Positions 35,174-43,928 are shown, counted from the first letter of the stretch. The stretch: 64,000 nucleotides of DNA from an uncultured Eubacteriales bacterium (GCA_934466515.1 CAKSLH010000001.1:62001-126000); one strand, 5' to 3'. The notes: a model not told the origin generated them from the letters alone. A program made the numbers and translations.

Positions 35174-36399
35174 TTAATACCCTTGCTCCTTTTAATTATT
35201 TCATCGCCGCAGCAAAAAGCGCTCGACCAAGCAAAATGCAGATTAAATCCGCCGCAGTCTCCGTTTAAATCAAGAATTTCGCCTATCGCAAAAACTCCCT
35301 TTTCTTTTTTCGATTCGAAAGAGTTCATATCAAATTCCGTTATTTTAAGACCGCCCGAAGTCACCTGAGAATTTTCAAATCCCGTGTTGCCCTTTACGGT
35401 AAATTCAAGCCCCTTTACTGTCTTGCAAATTTTTTCGATATTTTTAAGCTCGCAGACTTTAGTGTTTAAATCATAACCGCAAAGCTTGATAACCGCCTGA
35501 CCGACTCTTTTATTTAAAAAACCGGTGAAAAATTCGCCCGCAGGACGGTTTTTAAGATTTTCTTTTCTCTTAACAAGCATATCGAAAAGCCTGCCGTATT
35601 CTAAATCGGGCAAAAGGTCAAGCGCAACCTTCATTCCTATGCTTGCGGAGCCTGAAATCTGCATAATCGGGGGACCTGAAAGCCCGTAATCGCAAAAAAG
35701 CACCTCTCCAAAATCGGTTCTGACTGTTTTATTCCCGCTGACAAGCTTAACCGCACACACGGTTTTAATTCCTTTAAGCGACCTTGTAAGCGCGTTATCG
35801 GTTTTAAGCTGAACGATTGCGGGATTAACGGGCACCGACTTATATCCTCGGCTTTTCATATATGAAAAGAAATTTCCGTCGCTTCCTAGCTTCTTTCCGC
35901 CCGAATAAAGCCCTGTAGCAATAACGATATTATCGGAGTAAAACACATCGTTTTCAGAAGATATTTCAAAGCAGTCTTTCGCCTTTTTATAGCTTAATAT
36001 TTTTGTATCGGTTAAAATTTCAACCCCTGTTTCCTCGCAGGAAAAACGAAGTGCGTCAACCACAGAGGAAGCCTGCAAGGAATTCGGATAAGCCTTTTTG
36101 TCCTCAGAATATGTGAAAACAACGCCGATTTTTTCAAAAAAGCTTTCTATTCTTTTATTGTTATATTTTTCTATAACCGGCATAACAGCCTCAATATCAT
36201 TCGAGTGAAAACGGTTTTTTCTCTCATCCGAATTTGTTATATTACATCTGCCGTTTCCCGTGACGATAAGCTTTTTACCAACCCTCGGCAGCTGCTCCGC
36301 TAAGGCGACTGTAATTTTCGGGTTTTTAAGTTTTATGTAAACCGCACAGCAAAGACCTGACGCGCCACCGCCGACAATGAACACATTATATTTTTTCAT
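35170..36399 (-). CDS. HI0933/BaiN-family flavoprotein
   Basis: A 409-residue NAD(P)/FAD-dependent oxidoreductase. KYNVFIVGGGASGLCCAVY binds FAD; VGKKLIVTGNGRCNITN is the family signature; QVTSGGLKITEFD and FAIGEILDLNGDCGGFNLHFAW close the fold. BaiN members reduce bile-acid or other enone substrates, but most have unknown substrates. The ATG at 36399 is chosen by homology; it follows the stop of the phosphatase gene by one base (TGATATG). Confidence 0.88.
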   Translation of the reverse strand: MKKYNVFIVGGGASGLCCAVYIKLKNPKITVALAEQLPRVGKKLIVTGNGRCNITNSDERKNRFHSNDIEAVMPVIEKYNNKRIESFFEKIGVVFTYSEDKKAYPNSLQASSVVDALRFSCEETGVEILTDTKILSYKKAKDCFEISSENDVFYSDNIVIATGLYSGGKKLGSDGNFFSYMKSRGYKSVPVNPAIVQLKTDNALTRSLKGIKTVCAVKLVSGNKTVRTDFGEVLFCDYGLSGPPIMQISGSASIGMKVALDLLPDLEYGRLFDMLVKRKENLKNRPAGEFFTGFLNKRVGQAVIKLCGYDLNTKVCELKNIEKICKTVKGLEFTVKGNTGFENSQVTSGGLKITEFDMNSFESKKEKGVFAIGEILDLNGDCGGFNLHFAWSSAFCCGDEIIKRSKGIK

Positions 36400-36400
36400 A

Positions 36401-37126
36401 TCAGTGGCGCTCGTCCTCATTTGAGAAAAGCTCGCAAAATCTTCCTGCAAACGAAGGGTCTTCATTATTTGCATAGAGGTGGGAAATATCGCCGAAGCCA
36501 TTGCACCTGAAATAAGCCTTTCCGTTTTCCCTTTCCTCGCTTATAAGCGTTGTAACAGAGGACGGAAGAGCTATAAATCCCTGCCAGAGAACAATCGGAG
36601 AAATATTTAAAATATGCGAAAGCAAAACGCATTCAACGCCGAAATGGCAGAAGAAAACAACCGTATCATCACAGACGCGAGTGACATTATACAAATTTCC
36701 TGAGCGCTCATACCCGTATTTTTTGAGCGTATTATCAAGATTTTCAATAACCCATGAATATTTTTCCTCAACATCGCCTGTTTTTAAATCATCCTGCCCA
36801 AGCCAAAGCTTTTTATCAAAAAGCGCTTCGTTTTTCGTCCAATAAGACGGCATGAAATCCCACGGAATTCTCTTTTCTCCCGTTTCGGGGTCAAGAATAA
36901 AGCCCTCAAATTCAACGAGCCAATCGCAAACCTCGGCACTTTTGTCCGTAGCTTTAAGATAAGGTCTTGCGGTGTCCTGTGCTCTGCCGAGCCTTGAAAC
37001 ATAAACATCGTCGATTTTGATTTTTTTAAGTCTCTGAGCCAAAAATTCCGCTTCCTTAAAGCCCTTTTCGGTTAAGGAGTCAATTGAATAATCGGGTTCT
37101 GCGTGTCTGACAATTATAAGCTTCAT
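36401..37126 (-). CDS. Histidine phosphatase superfamily protein
   Basis: A 241-residue protein of the phosphoglycerate mutase-like branch. LIIVRHAEPDYSID carries the phospho-accepting His, SRLGRAQDTARPYL the conserved Arg/Thr block, and FFCHFGVECVLL the second catalytic His. The substrate is unknown. It leads the three-gene run with the two flavoproteins. Confidence 0.85.
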   Translation of the reverse strand: MKLIIVRHAEPDYSIDSLTEKGFKEAEFLAQRLKKIKIDDVYVSRLGRAQDTARPYLKATDKSAEVCDWLVEFEGFILDPETGEKRIPWDFMPSYWTKNEALFDKKLWLGQDDLKTGDVEEKYSWVIENLDNTLKKYGYERSGNLYNVTRVCDDTVVFFCHFGVECVLLSHILNISPIVLWQGFIALPSSVTTLISEERENGKAYFRCNGFGDISHLYANNEDPSFAGRFCELFSNEDERH

Positions 37127-37212
37127 AGTTTTTATATCTCCGTATTTTTTATAGAAAAATTATAGCATAGAATTTATTGAAAAGCAATTATAATAAAAAA
37201 ACAAATTTTACA

Positions 37213-37250
37213 TAAAAACAGCCGTCTGCAAATTACAGACAGCTGTTTTT
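37213..37250. terminator. Terminator downstream of the flavodoxin operon
   Basis: AAAAACAGC(C)GTCTG pairs with CAGAC(A)GCTGTTTTT across a CAAATTA loop, with T/A-rich flanks on both strands. It separates the flavodoxin operon from the histidine phosphatase gene. Confidence 0.75.
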
Positions 37251-37476
37251 AAATCAGATTGTGTTGCGGCGTTTACGCCGCATTTTGTTTTTTCGGCGAC
37301 ATGTGCGGCGAAAAAACACATTACAAGCGAAAAACCGCTTGATTTAGAGGTTTTTCAAGAACACTGGGGTGGTATTGGCGGGGATAGAGTGCAGTCCGAA
37401 AATCTTTGATTTTCGAGCGAACGGCATTCTAGGCCTTGAGAGTGTCGAAAAAGTCGACACTCTCAAATGTGTCGGT
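37251..37476. repeat. Palindrome-rich non-coding stretch
   Basis: No gene is supported here. Four inverted repeats follow one another: GCGGCG-TTTA-CGCCGC near 37265, AAGCG/CGCTT near 37329, CGAAAATC-TTT-GATTTTCG (37397-37415, perfect 8 bp arms) and TTGAGAGTGTCGA-AAAAG-TCGACACTCTCAA (37436-37466, 13 bp arms). A TTTTTTCG/CGAAAAAA pair lies near 37290. It resembles an interspersed palindromic repeat or a decayed small element. Confidence 0.5.
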
Positions 37477-37902
37477 TTAAGCGGCAAGCGCTTTTCCAAG
37501 GGCATTGCACTCTGCGAGAACCGCATCGTCGGGGGCGTCATTGCAAATAACGCTGTCGGCAGCCAAAACTGCGCCGTCAGCCTTGCAGGTTTCTTCCCAT
37601 GATCTCATCCAAGCACCGTCTCCCCAGCCGTAAGAGCCGAAAAGAGCAAGCTTTTTATCCTTAAGCTTTGCTTCAAGCGAAGAAAACATAGGCTCGAATT
37701 CGGATTCTTCAAGAACCTCGTCTCCCATAGCGGGGCAGCCGAAAGCTACCGCATCGTAAGAATCGAAATCCGCTCCGTTAAATTCAGCGCAGGATAAAAG
37801 CTCTGTGTTTGCTCCTGCCTCCTTTGCGCCTGACGCTACAGCCTGAGCCATAGCCTCGGTATTACCTGTTCCGCTCCAGTAAATTACTGCAACCTTTTTC
37901 AT
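37477..37902 (-). CDS. Flavodoxin
   Basis: A 141-residue FMN electron carrier. VIYWSGTGNTEAMAQAV is the phosphate-binding loop, FGCPAMGDEVLEE the first FMN-stacking loop and LFGSYGWGDGAWM the second. Flavodoxins replace ferredoxin when iron is short. It is the last gene of an operon with DUF3793 and DUF2325 genes whose promoter carries repeated GTTAGC-type operators, which fits iron-responsive control. Confidence 0.94.
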   Translation of the reverse strand: MKKVAVIYWSGTGNTEAMAQAVASGAKEAGANTELLSCAEFNGADFDSYDAVAFGCPAMGDEVLEESEFEPMFSSLEAKLKDKKLALFGSYGWGDGAWMRSWEETCKADGAVLAADSVICNDAPDDAVLAECNALGKALAA

Positions 37903-37928
37903 AATATAAGCTTCCTTTCAAAAAATAT

Positions 37929-38474
37929 TTATACAATAAGACTTTCTAAGGAACATTTATTATTAAACGCCTTAAGATACTGTCCTGTACACCTGTTATA
38001 CATATCAAATTTTTTTCTTGCCTTTTCGCTGTCGCCGTAAACCTTCCAAGTTCCTACTGTCTTTGCGTTTTTGGCACCGTTCTCGATAAAGCCCTTGACA
38101 TCCTCCGGCGGATAACCTAAAAACAGACCGACTTCATGCGGGAATTTTTCTCGGCTTTTAAATCTCTTTGCAAGCTCCGCAACGCAAAAATCGGCAGAAG
38201 AAATCGGATAGGCTCTTTCATAAAGCAATTTTTTAGCCTCTTCCTGCATAAGGTCCTCGGATAAATAATCAGGTCTGTAAAGATAAACAAGCGCACTTTT
38301 ATTCTTAACCCTGACAGGGACCGTTCTTATTCCCTTTTTCACAAGCTTTTTATTAAGCTCTCTTATGCTTGCCAAAAATTCTTTTTTATCCTTAAAGCCG
38401 ATATTAAAAAGGCTTCCTGTTTTAATCCCTGCAAGTGTAGGAGAACACTGCTCTATCAAAATTTTTTCTGACAC
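37929..38474 (-). CDS. DUF3793 family protein
   Basis: A 181-residue soluble protein. The motif FPHEVGLFLGYPPEDVKGFI (about residues 113-132) and the C-terminal YNRCTGQYLKAF are characteristic of DUF3793, found mostly in anaerobic Firmicutes near feo iron-transport and flavodoxin genes. Function unknown. It sits between DUF2325 (4-base gap) and flavodoxin (26-base gap) in one operon, so a role in iron or redox homeostasis is inferred from context. Confidence 0.88.
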   Translation of the reverse strand: MSEKILIEQCSPTLAGIKTGSLFNIGFKDKKEFLASIRELNKKLVKKGIRTVPVRVKNKSALVYLYRPDYLSEDLMQEEAKKLLYERAYPISSADFCVAELAKRFKSREKFPHEVGLFLGYPPEDVKGFIENGAKNAKTVGTWKVYGDSEKARKKFDMYNRCTGQYLKAFNNKCSLESLIV

Positions 38475-38478
38475 AAAA

Positions 38479-38760
38479 TCATCCTTTTATGTGGGCCTCC
38501 AAAACGCTTTTAAGCGCGGAAACCGAACTTGAACTGCATTTTGCAACCGCAGTCGAGGGGCTTTTAAGCTCGCTTGTCACCGCATGAATCATTTTATGCG
38601 ACATAGTGTTCATAAAAAGAACAAGCAAATCGGGATTACCGATATTTCTCATACTGCAGTTATGTTTAGTATATACCTTAGTCTTGCAATCATACTTACT
38701 GCAAAGGTCTATATACCTTCTTTCCATACATTCGTTTCCGCCTACTATTACTACACTCAT
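38479..38760 (-). CDS. DUF2325 family protein
   Basis: A 93-residue protein starting VVIVGGNECMERRYIDLC and containing LVLFMNTMSHKMIHAV and CSSSSVSALKSVLE, the DUF2325 pattern. Several cysteines (C11, C19, C25, C33 and C74 approximately) and a Rossmann-like start suggest metal or nucleotide binding. Function unknown. It is the first gene of the operon, directly behind the operator-bearing promoter. Confidence 0.88.
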   Translation of the reverse strand: MSVVIVGGNECMERRYIDLCSKYDCKTKVYTKHNCSMRNIGNPDLLVLFMNTMSHKMIHAVTSELKSPSTAVAKCSSSSVSALKSVLEAHIKG

Positions 38761-38780
38761 TTCTTTCTCCTGTAATTTTT

Positions 38781-38798
38781 AGTTAGCCATTGCTAACT
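38781..38798 (-). promoter_or_regulatory. Operator 1: GTTAGC-N4-GCTAAC palindrome
   Basis: AGTTAGC-CATT-GCTAACT has perfect 7-bp arms, 21 bases before the DUF2325 ATG. The half-site resembles DtxR/IdeR-type iron-repressor sites; which regulator binds is inferred, not shown. Confidence 0.65.
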
Positions 38799-38816
38799 GA
38801 TATATTTAAAAAATAT

Positions 38817-38842
38817 CCTTTAGACAATACTGTCTGTTAAAG
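38817..38842 (-). promoter_or_regulatory. Third inverted repeat between the two operators
   Basis: CCTTTA...TAAAGG outer and AGACA-ATAC-TGTCT inner arms (38822-38835). It does not share the GTTAGC half-site; it may be an RNA hairpin in the leader or a site for a second regulator. Confidence 0.4.
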
Positions 38843-38844
38843 GA

Positions 38845-38874
38845 AATCACGGTTAGCCTCTGCTAACCGTGATT
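38845..38874 (-). promoter_or_regulatory. Operator 2: extended GTTAGC-N4-GCTAAC palindrome at the transcription start
   Basis: Arms AATCACGGTTAGC (38845-38857) and GCTAACCGTGATT (38862-38874) are perfect over 13 bp. The repeat covers the predicted start site and abuts the -10 hexamer, so a bound protein would block the promoter. As RNA it could also fold into a terminator-like hairpin for the upstream GH35 transcript. Confidence 0.7.
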
Positions 38875-38903
38875 ATATTATCATAATTTTCCTGTTTTGT
38901 CAA
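38875..38903 (-). promoter_or_regulatory. Promoter of the DUF2325-DUF3793-flavodoxin operon
   Basis: Minus strand TTGACA (38898-38903), 17-bp spacer, TAATAT (38875-38880). The -35 overlaps the end of the upstream GH35 gene. Confidence 0.6.
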
Positions 38904-40969
38904 GTTTTTTTAATAATTTCTTTTTTCTGAACATAAGCAAAAGCATTTTTTAAATATGCGGCTTCTTTGTTTTCGTCATATTCGACATCCGCTTCGATAT
39001 AGACGGGCTCGTCTTCTTTTAAGGGAGTTATTTTAAATTCAAGCTCGCTTGGATACCCACAGCAGGCAAGATTAAATTTAAGTCCTCTTGCGTTGCAGTA
39101 CTGGTCCATAATAAGCTCGTCTTCAAGATAAAGACTGCCCTTATCTCCGATATAATCAAGAGTTAAAATAACATCATCGGTCATAAGCGTTTCAGGGTAA
39201 TAAATATGCAAAGAATATCCCGATTCTGTTTTTTTACAGTCAACATTAACTTTCTGTTCTTTCGTTTCTTTTTTATAAACCGTGAAAATATCTTCCTTAG
39301 AAATTTCAGGATAATTTCCGCTAAACGACGGATATGATTTGTATTCGCTTATATCTTTTCCGATTAAATATATGCCGTTATCCGTTTCTACAGCATTTGC
39401 TTGAGAAACTATAAGATAATCCTTATCGGTATGGATTTTATAAGCGTTCAGCGCGTCGGAAGAAGAAACAGTTATAATTTTACACTCTCCCAAATCTCCT
39501 TCTATTAGATAATCGGGGTCGGTATCGGAAAAGAAAATATAATCGGTTTTATTAAGAATACAAAGGGGCTGAGCCTTTGCGGTTTTTAAAACGGCGTTTC
39601 CTATCTTCATATTAAATGGATAAATAAAATATTCTTTATCTTTTAAAACTATATTTTTAAATTCAGCGTTTCCGTTTTTCAATGGGAGAACAAGGCTTTC
39701 GATATTCTTATCAGTCAGCTCAAGACCTCGCTGATAATTATTTAAAAACAAAAATCCGCTTTCGCCGTCTGTTCTGTAGGTGTATCTTAAGGTTTTTGTA
39801 TCCTCGGGACCTGTCGGTCGGTTTAAAGGAAAATATGTATCGCAGACCGCAAGCTCTGAGCCGAAATCATTTGTAAACATAGCAATTCTTTTAAGCTCTT
39901 TATAAGAAGGCTTTATTTCCTGCCAGCTTGAAATCGGTGCCTGAAAATCATAGTCTATAACAGGCAGATCGCTTGCATATCCGGTCCAAAAGCGCTGAGT
40001 CATATCATAGTCCTTGTATTCCTGCATGGTTGAAAGCGCGCCTATCGGATTTTTGCCGCCGCAAAATGTATAAAAGCCTAAAAGATTCGCTCCGCTTCCG
40101 AGCTTTACTACACTCATCGCCCCCAAATCAAGCGGACCCGCAATAGGGCGCCTGTTCTGCGTTGCGTGTATACCGCCGCCGAGCTCTGCCGTAAGATAAG
40201 GGCATTTTCCCTTAGTTGAAGAAAATCCCGAATGGTCTCCCGAATCGCTTGCGATATTAGCGTCGTTCTGATTTTCGGTAAAAATATAATTATCGTTAAG
40301 CGGATTAGGCTCATAGCCTTTATTCCAAGGCGCGTCGCAATAACCGCCCCATACAGGAAGACATGTTCCGATATGGGAATTCCCCCAGCCTGTAGCAGTA
40401 TAAAGAGGAACCTTAAAGCCTATTTCCTTTATCATATTTTCAAGCCTTAAAAAATGCTTTTCCTGTTCTTCTCTTCCGAACGGTCTTAAGGCTGCTCCGA
40501 ATTCGTTTTCTACCTGAACGCCGATTATCGGACCGCCCTGAGAAAGAAGAAATCCGTCCGCCTGTTCATAAAGCTTTTTTAAATATTTTTCTACCTCGGC
40601 AAAATATCTTTCATCATTGGTTCTCGTCTGAAAGCCTTTTTCCAAAAGCCAGTCGGGAAATCCGCCGTTTCGCACCTCGCCGTGAATCCAGGGACCGAGC
40701 CGCAAAAACAAAAGCAGACCGCATTCCTTTACAAGCTCAAGAAAATACCTTAAATTATTGTTTCCTCGGAAATTATAATGACCCTCAATTTCCTCATGAT
40801 GAATCCACATTACATAGGTCGAGACAATTTCAACGTCTGCGGCTTTCATTTTATAAAGGGTTTCCTTCCAGTATCTTCTGTCATTTCTTGAATACTGCAT
40901 TTCGCCCATTGTGGGCATCCACGGCTTACCGTCTTTTAAAAGTGTTTTTTCATTATAGGAAATTTCCAT
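38900..40969 (-). CDS. Glycoside hydrolase family 35 beta-galactosidase
   Basis: A 689-residue GH35 enzyme. The N-terminal barrel has MGEMQYSRNDRRYW, LRLGPWIHGEVRNGG and GVQVENEFG with the probable acid/base Glu156; the likely nucleophile is Glu262 in YLTAELGGG. C-terminal beta domains follow. There is no signal peptide, so it is cytoplasmic and would act on imported galactosides. It stands alone, next to the phosphopantetheinyl transferase gene. Confidence 0.9.
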   Translation of the reverse strand: MEISYNEKTLLKDGKPWMPTMGEMQYSRNDRRYWKETLYKMKAADVEIVSTYVMWIHHEEIEGHYNFRGNNNLRYFLELVKECGLLLFLRLGPWIHGEVRNGGFPDWLLEKGFQTRTNDERYFAEVEKYLKKLYEQADGFLLSQGGPIIGVQVENEFGAALRPFGREEQEKHFLRLENMIKEIGFKVPLYTATGWGNSHIGTCLPVWGGYCDAPWNKGYEPNPLNDNYIFTENQNDANIASDSGDHSGFSSTKGKCPYLTAELGGGIHATQNRRPIAGPLDLGAMSVVKLGSGANLLGFYTFCGGKNPIGALSTMQEYKDYDMTQRFWTGYASDLPVIDYDFQAPISSWQEIKPSYKELKRIAMFTNDFGSELAVCDTYFPLNRPTGPEDTKTLRYTYRTDGESGFLFLNNYQRGLELTDKNIESLVLPLKNGNAEFKNIVLKDKEYFIYPFNMKIGNAVLKTAKAQPLCILNKTDYIFFSDTDPDYLIEGDLGECKIITVSSSDALNAYKIHTDKDYLIVSQANAVETDNGIYLIGKDISEYKSYPSFSGNYPEISKEDIFTVYKKETKEQKVNVDCKKTESGYSLHIYYPETLMTDDVILTLDYIGDKGSLYLEDELIMDQYCNARGLKFNLACCGYPSELEFKITPLKEDEPVYIEADVEYDENKEAAYLKNAFAYVQKKEIIKKT

Positions 40970-41000
40970 TTTTATTCTCCTGTCATGCCAGTGCGGCAGG

Positions 41001-41570
41001 TTAGAGCCCTGTCACACTAATGAAATATTCTTCTTCCCCGAGTTTGATTTTTTTTGAAAAAAGCGGTGAAATTTTAAATGTATCGCAGGCTTTAAGAGCC
41101 TTTATTCCGCCCGATTTTAATTTTGCACAGCTTTCCTTTACGGTCCACATTCTAAAGAATTCTTCATAGAAGCTATCTTTTTCAAGACTGAAAAGGCATT
41201 CCTTTTCTCTGTCTGTAAAATATTTTTCGGCTATTCTCTTTTTTAAAAGAAAGTTTCTTTTATCTATAAGCTCGACATCTATTCCGATGCGAATAAGGCT
41301 TGCATTTATAATAAAGGTGTTTTCGGGCAAAACATCTGAATTAAAGCCGCCCTCAAAGCTTACCGCCGCCACGGCAAGCTTTTTTGAATGGGAGACGGAA
41401 ATATCGGCGTTTTCAATATTTATACACGGTCTTTTATTTTCTCCGATATAAATTCTGTTTTTCGCATCATTACCGAAAACCGATTTTAAAAGACTGTTTC
41501 TTAAATGAAGCCCCGTTTCATGCCTTGAAGCTTTATTATCGTCACAGCTATTATAAGCTATTAAAATCAT
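41001..41570 (-). CDS. 4'-phosphopantetheinyl transferase (Sfp-like)
   Basis: A 189-residue enzyme that moves the phosphopantetheine arm of CoA onto carrier proteins. The three family motifs are ISVSHSKKLAVAA, IGIDVELID (metal-binding Asp/Glu) and FRMWTVKESCAKLKSGG. It is shorter than Bacillus Sfp (about 224). No polyketide or NRPS genes are near; its target could be fatty-acid ACP. Its start overlaps the ABC permease stop (ATGA), so it is co-transcribed with the exporter. Confidence 0.88.
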   Translation of the reverse strand: MILIAYNSCDDNKASRHETGLHLRNSLLKSVFGNDAKNRIYIGENKRPCINIENADISVSHSKKLAVAAVSFEGGFNSDVLPENTFIINASLIRIGIDVELIDKRNFLLKKRIAEKYFTDREKECLFSLEKDSFYEEFFRMWTVKESCAKLKSGGIKALKACDTFKISPLFSKKIKLGEEEYFISVTGL

Positions 41571-43168
41571 AAAGCCTCTATGCGTTTAACGCCGTTTGTT
41601 TTAAGGAGTCTGTAAAGCAAAACGCAAAAAGCAGAAGAAATAAGTGTTAAAATCAGCATATAAAGGCTTACATTTACGGCTTTTCTCATAAACCAATAAG
41701 CGCCGAAGGTAACGATAGTATAGCACCAACCGCCGAAAAGATTTAAGAATACGCAAAGGCTCTGCTTTACAACCGCTGTTTCATTTGCCCAATTAAGATT
41801 AGGCTTTAAAACATTCATATAAAGTCCGAACAAAGCCGAAAGCAGTACTGTTACCTGAGTCAAAACTACGGTTAAAACCGAATAAAGCACCGGCATATTT
41901 ATTACTGCTGAAATTATTATGCTGCAAATTAGAAGCGGAACGCTTGTAAGGATTATATGAAGCTCAAGCTTAGCCTTTAAAATATCAAAGGTTTTTACAG
42001 GCAGACTGCGGACAATCCAGAAGCTTTTGCCCTCAAGGGAAACGGAAGGAGCGGTAATATCATTCGTAAACGAAATCATGCAAAACATCGCGGCAATTCC
42101 GAGATAAACAATTTCCTTTCCGCCGAAATTTCCCATAAGCCCGGCAAAGGCTCTTAAATCGCTTGCTTTTATAAGAACGGCAACGCAAGCCAAAACTATA
42201 AGCAGGCTTCCGAGTCCGCAGTTAAGCATATAAGGCGCGCTAGAGGTATAGTGCTTGAATTCCCTTGCAAGAAGAGCCGATTTGACGGAGCGAAGCTCTG
42301 AAATCTTTTCTTTTTTGGTCTTACCTCTTGCAGACGATGAAGAAATCGCGATTTTAAGAAAGCTTTTTGAAACGAGCAAATATGTTAAATAAAACAGAAC
42401 CGCAACAAAGGCTGTAACGCAGAGCAACGGAACAATGTCACCCTCGCCTGATTTTCCGATAAAATATACCGGATAATAATTTGCTTTAAGCTTACCGCCG
42501 ATTTCGGCTGCGTTTTTGATAATGGAAGTAATAACCGAGCTTGCTCTGAAATAGCAGAAATAGTATACACCTATAAATACAAGCGACGAAATAACTGTTA
42601 TAAAGCTTTTATTTTTAAGCTTAAGCGTAATTTTCGCAACTAAAAGTCCTAATGCGCAGGAAAGCACAAAAACAAAAACCGAAATATTTATAACAAGCAT
42701 AAGGCTTCCTAAAAGTGCTTTGATAGAAAGTCCTTTTAAAACAACATAGACTATTGCCGACGGGATAATTACTATTCCCGAATACATAAGCCCCATAAGA
42801 TAAACGCCTAAAAGCCTTGAAATTATAATATCCTTAACGGGAATAGGCATAGATAACAGCAAATCATTATCCTTAGCGTTATAAAGGCTCGAATATGTAT
42901 TGAAAACGCTTCCGAAAACGCCGAGCATTATAGCAATTCCTGTCATAATACAATAATACATCCAGCCTAAATCCGCGCTGATAAGCGATTTACCGAGCAA
43001 AACCGACAAACCGCCGAAAATACCGCCTAAAACAACAAGCATAAGCAAAACAAAGAATGCTATAAAAATTATGCTTGAAGCCTTAGACCTTGCGGTACCC
43101 TTTTTGCGGTTATAAAAAAAGCTTTGATTTATTTCATACAGCTGTTTTTTAAGAAGAATTTTAACCAT
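41567..43168 (-). CDS. ABC transporter permease, multi-spanning
   Basis: A 533-residue protein with about twelve hydrophobic segments, arranged as two halves separated by a hydrophilic stretch (near residues 290-320). It resembles the large permeases paired with CcmA/NatA-type ATPases in Firmicutes. It immediately follows the ATPase gene with no gap. The substrate is unknown. Near 'DNDLLLSMPIPVKDIIISR' it shows the short cytoplasmic motif typical of this permease group. Confidence 0.85.
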   Translation of the reverse strand: MVKILLKKQLYEINQSFFYNRKKGTARSKASSIIFIAFFVLLMLVVLGGIFGGLSVLLGKSLISADLGWMYYCIMTGIAIMLGVFGSVFNTYSSLYNAKDNDLLLSMPIPVKDIIISRLLGVYLMGLMYSGIVIIPSAIVYVVLKGLSIKALLGSLMLVINISVFVFVLSCALGLLVAKITLKLKNKSFITVISSLVFIGVYYFCYFRASSVITSIIKNAAEIGGKLKANYYPVYFIGKSGEGDIVPLLCVTAFVAVLFYLTYLLVSKSFLKIAISSSSARGKTKKEKISELRSVKSALLAREFKHYTSSAPYMLNCGLGSLLIVLACVAVLIKASDLRAFAGLMGNFGGKEIVYLGIAAMFCMISFTNDITAPSVSLEGKSFWIVRSLPVKTFDILKAKLELHIILTSVPLLICSIIISAVINMPVLYSVLTVVLTQVTVLLSALFGLYMNVLKPNLNWANETAVVKQSLCVFLNLFGGWCYTIVTFGAYWFMRKAVNVSLYMLILTLISSAFCVLLYRLLKTNGVKRIEAL

Positions 43169-43876
43169 TTATTTTTCCTCCAGCTCCAAGAAAACGCTTT
43201 CAAGGCTTTCATCGCCCTTGACCTCTTCCATAGTGCCCGATTTTATAAGAACACCGTTTTTAATAATGGCTACCTTATCGCAAAGCTTTTCGGCAACCTC
43301 TAAAACATGGGTGGAAAAGAATATTGCTCCTCCCCTGTCACAGAACTCTCGCATCATACATTTAAGCTCATGGGAAGCCTTAGGGTCAAGACCGACAAAC
43401 GGTTCATCCATAACAATAAGCTTAGGCTCATGAAGCCAAGCGGAAATTACGGCAAGCTTCTGCTTCATTCCGTGAGAATATGAAGATATAGGAGACGAAA
43501 GATCCTTTTCTATTTCAAAAACCTTTGAATACTTTTCTATTCTTTCTTTTCTTAAATCTGTCGGCACTGCGAAAATATCGGCAATGAAATTAAGATATTT
43601 CATACCTGTCATGTAATCGTAAAGGTCGGGATTGTCGGGAATGTAAGCTATTTTCTTCTTGCATTCAAGCGGATTTTCCGTAACAGATACTCCGTCGACC
43701 GTGATTTCGCCGCTGTCAAACTTTAAAATTCCGCATACGGATTTTATGGTGGTGGTTTTTCCTGCGCCGTTATGACCTATAAATCCGTAAATCTCACCCG
43801 AATTTATCTCAAGCGAAAGATTATTTACGACTTCTTTATCGCTGTAGCTTTTATTGAGTCCCCTTATACTAAGCAT
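43169..43876 (-). CDS. ABC transporter ATP-binding protein
   Basis: A 235-residue ATPase. Walker A is GHNGAGKTTT (about residues 34-43), the signature is SYSHGMKQKL, Walker B is LIVMDEPFVGLDP and the switch His is in FFSTHVLEVAE. The SYSHGMKQK form is typical of the CcmA/DRR exporter class. With the permease and the phosphopantetheinyl transferase it forms one operon with its own promoter. Confidence 0.94.
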   Translation of the reverse strand: MLSIRGLNKSYSDKEVVNNLSLEINSGEIYGFIGHNGAGKTTTIKSVCGILKFDSGEITVDGVSVTENPLECKKKIAYIPDNPDLYDYMTGMKYLNFIADIFAVPTDLRKERIEKYSKVFEIEKDLSSPISSYSHGMKQKLAVISAWLHEPKLIVMDEPFVGLDPKASHELKCMMREFCDRGGAIFFSTHVLEVAEKLCDKVAIIKNGVLIKSGTMEEVKGDESLESVFLELEEK

Positions 43877-43901
43877 AAAAAATCTCCTTTAAATAAAAAA
43901 T

Positions 43902-43928
43902 AAAAGCAGTAGCAAAAGTACCGCTTTT
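43902..43928 (-). terminator. Hairpin in the ABC operon leader
   Basis: AAAAGC(A)GTA pairs with TAC(C)GCTTTT (43902-43928), followed on the minus strand by ATTTTTTATTT. It lies after the ABC promoter and before its ribosome site; it may end the glutamate synthase transcript and attenuate the ABC operon. Confidence 0.55.

Noticed and set aside
37369..37602. 77-codon plus-strand frame over the palindrome cluster and the flavodoxin end
   Set aside because: No ribosome site, and it overlaps the flavodoxin gene on the other strand; hairpins explain the open frame better.
41005..41022. Copy of the TGTGACAGG motif
   Set aside because: It encodes the last codons (SVTGL) of the phosphopantetheinyl transferase and lacks the opposite arm; coincidence.
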